A DNA stretch of 23,897 bases from an uncultured Oscillospiraceae bacterium (GTDB lineage: Bacteria; Bacillota; Clostridia; Oscillospirales; Oscillospiraceae), in assembly GCA_934572445.1 (NCBI GenBank), contig CAKTLD010000019.1, forward strand, positions 1-23,897. Reading direction: 5' to 3'. A program made the position numbers and the translations under genes. Positions 23,018 to 23,897 of this stretch are shown here, in pieces. Position 1 is the first letter of the stretch. The number at the start of each line of letters is the position of its first letter. A model generated the notes under the pieces. The model had not been told where the DNA came from and made no database searches. It worked only from the letters and a program-made list of their open reading frames with translations.

Positions 23018-23728
23018 TTGAAACGCCGCCACGCTCTGCCGTTCCTGCTGGCCCTGCTGCTTTCAGGGCTGCTGTTTGCCCGCGAAAGCACTGTCGAAAC
23101 TGTGGGCCCTGTCTCCCCGCCGTGCATCGCGCTGACCTTCGATGACGGTCCTTCACCGCAAACAACCGCCGCACTGCTGGACGGGCTCAAGGAGCGCGGC
23201 GCGCACGTCACCTTCTTTCTCATCGGTGAACAGATCGCAGGCAATGAGGCGCTCGTCACCCGCATGAAGGATGAGGGGCATCAGGTCGGCAATCACAGCT
23301 TTACCCACGTCCGCCTTGATGCGGCAGATGCCGCCGCGCTCGGGGAGATCGCCCGGACAGATGATGCTCTGTGCGCGCTGCTGGGCGACGGGGACTACTG
23401 GGTCCGCCCGCCCTGGGGCTTTTGCAGCGACGCCCTCAAGGGCAGTGTTTCCGTGCCGCTCATCTTCTGGACGGTGGATACGATGGACTGGAGCGTGCGC
23501 AGCCGCGATCTGGTGGCGCACTGCATCACCGAGACCGCAAAGGACGGCAGCATCGTGCTGCTGCACGACCCCTATCAAACCAGCGTGGACGCGGCGCTGC
23601 GGGCCATCGACACACTCAGCGCGCAGGGCTACGAGTTCGTGACGCTTGAGGAGCTCTTCGCGCGCAGCGGCACTACGCCAGAAGCGGGACATTTTTACCT
23701 GCGCGCGGACGAAGAGGTCAGCTGGTGA
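23018..23728 (+). CDS. Secreted or membrane-anchored polysaccharide deacetylase (NodB fold)
   Basis: A 236-residue carbohydrate esterase 4 protein that would remove acetyl groups from peptidoglycan or another amino sugar polymer outside the membrane. After a signal peptide (MKRRHALPFLLALLLSGLLFA) all five NodB motifs are present: TFDDGPS (base D42, metal D43), HSFTH (metal H93 and H97), RPPWG (R130), DTMDW, and IVLLHDP (H183). The metal triad and catalytic pair are intact, so it should be active. The start is TTG at 23018, chosen because AGGTGA (23006-23011) is well placed and this frame gives the signal peptide; the ATG at 23011 is out of frame. It follows the symporter terminator with no clear promoter of its own. 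It could serve lysozyme resistance or the spore cortex; sequence does not decide. Confidence 0.93.
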   Translation: MKRRHALPFLLALLLSGLLFARESTVETVGPVSPPCIALTFDDGPSPQTTAALLDGLKERGAHVTFFLIGEQIAGNEALVTRMKDEGHQVGNHSFTHVRLDAADAAALGEIARTDDALCALLGDGDYWVRPPWGFCSDALKGSVSVPLIFWTVDTMDWSVRSRDLVAHCITETAKDGSIVLLHDPYQTSVDAALRAIDTLSAQGYEFVTLEELFARSGTTPEAGHFYLRADEEVSW

Positions 23729-23763
23729 GTTCGACATTTTTTCAAAAAATATGAAAATGGGGC

Positions 23764-23792
23764 TTGCAATTCGCGTGCGGGTGTGCTATTCT
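23764..23792 (+). promoter_or_regulatory. Promoter of tRNA-Pro
   Basis: TTGCAA (23764-23769), 17 bases, TATTCT (23787-23792), with TG at 23784-23785 as extended -10. It lies about 30 bases before the mature tRNA 5' end. Confidence 0.7.
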
Positions 23793-23822
23793 ATTTAAGC
23801 TGACGTGAGCAGCAAACCCGAT

Positions 23823-23895
23823 CCGGGTGTGGCGCAGTTGGTAGCGCGCTTGACTGGGGGTCAAGAGGCCGTGAGTTCAAGTCTCGCCACTCGGA
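23823..23895 (+). tRNA. tRNA-Pro (anticodon GGG)
   Basis: A full cloverleaf can be drawn: acceptor CCGGGTG (23823-23829) with CACTCGG (23888-23894) and one G-U pair, D arm GCGC-AGTTGGTA-GCGC, anticodon stem CTTGA/TCAAG around the loop CTGGGGG with GGG at 23856-23858, T arm GTGAG-TTCAAGT-CTCGC, and discriminator A at 23895. CC of an encoded CCA follows and the window ends there. It reads the proline codon CCC and, by wobble, CCU. Confidence 0.95.
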
Positions 23896-23897
23896 CC

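Noticed and set aside
21345..23174. A 609-codon antisense frame opposite the symporter
   Set aside because: It is rich in Asp, Gly and His repeats characteristic of antisense GC-rich membrane-protein genes and runs through a terminator.
23823..23897. tRNA-Pro as attachment site of an integrated element
   Set aside because: No integrase, no duplicated tRNA 3' end and no phage genes are in the window.

Overview
The window looks like a chromosomal segment of a GC-rich, spore-forming member of the Clostridia, most likely Oscillospiraceae-like. This is inferred from strong AGGAGG-type ribosome binding sites, a spoVAF gene behind a near-perfect sigma-G promoter, a Clostridium symbiosum-type glutamate dehydrogenase, Firmicute-style LexA, YtrA-type GntR and Bce-type ABC modules, and very GC-rich coding sequence. 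I see no phage, transposon, CRISPR array or rRNA. The window opens inside secA and closes two bases into the CCA end of a tRNA-Pro.

Layout. 1-5822 (+): the 3' part of secA, then an intergenic run of five hairpins, then pgeF, an overlapping family 5 peptide-binding lipoprotein, and an unrecognised HEAQH protein. 5931-6575 (-): lexA. 6789-8655 (+): a YtrA-type GntR regulator, an ABC ATPase and a permease in a tightly overlapped operon, with a promoter and an operator-like palindrome in front. 8812-11124 (+): a Bce/Mac-type ABC ATPase, a short FtsX-like permease, and a 28-residue hydrophobic peptide gene. 11247-12256: two convergent GNAT acetyltransferases. 12413-14260 (+): a three-helix membrane protein with a large outside domain. 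14612-15964 (+): gdhA. 16027-18715 (-): spoVAF with its own sigma-G promoter, behind a sigma factor/membrane-protein pair. 18901-20301 (-): a DUF2156-GNAT fusion. 20378-21262 (-): a LysR regulator, divergent from a sodium:neurotransmitter symporter family gene at 21441-22919 (+). 23018-23728 (+): a secreted polysaccharide deacetylase. 23823-23895 (+): tRNA-Pro(GGG).

How it works together. Most units are independent housekeeping or small regulatory modules, each bounded by a clear intrinsic terminator. Several concern the cell envelope: SecA, PgeF, the two ABC modules, the DUF2156 protein and the deacetylase. The pairings that imply function are GntR with its ABC transporter, the sigma factor with its membrane partner, and LysR with the symporter, whose promoters overlap.

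I did not find a clear new multi-gene system. The best leads are: a Bce-like permease that seems to lack the usual large extracellular domain and is followed by an unannotated 28-residue peptide gene; a composite two-hairpin intergenic repeat present twice in opposite orientation; a DUF2156-GNAT fusion; a perfect palindrome in the lexA promoter where a canonical DinR box is missing; and the sigma-G promoter of the solitary spoVAF. All promoter, operator and terminator calls were made by eye.
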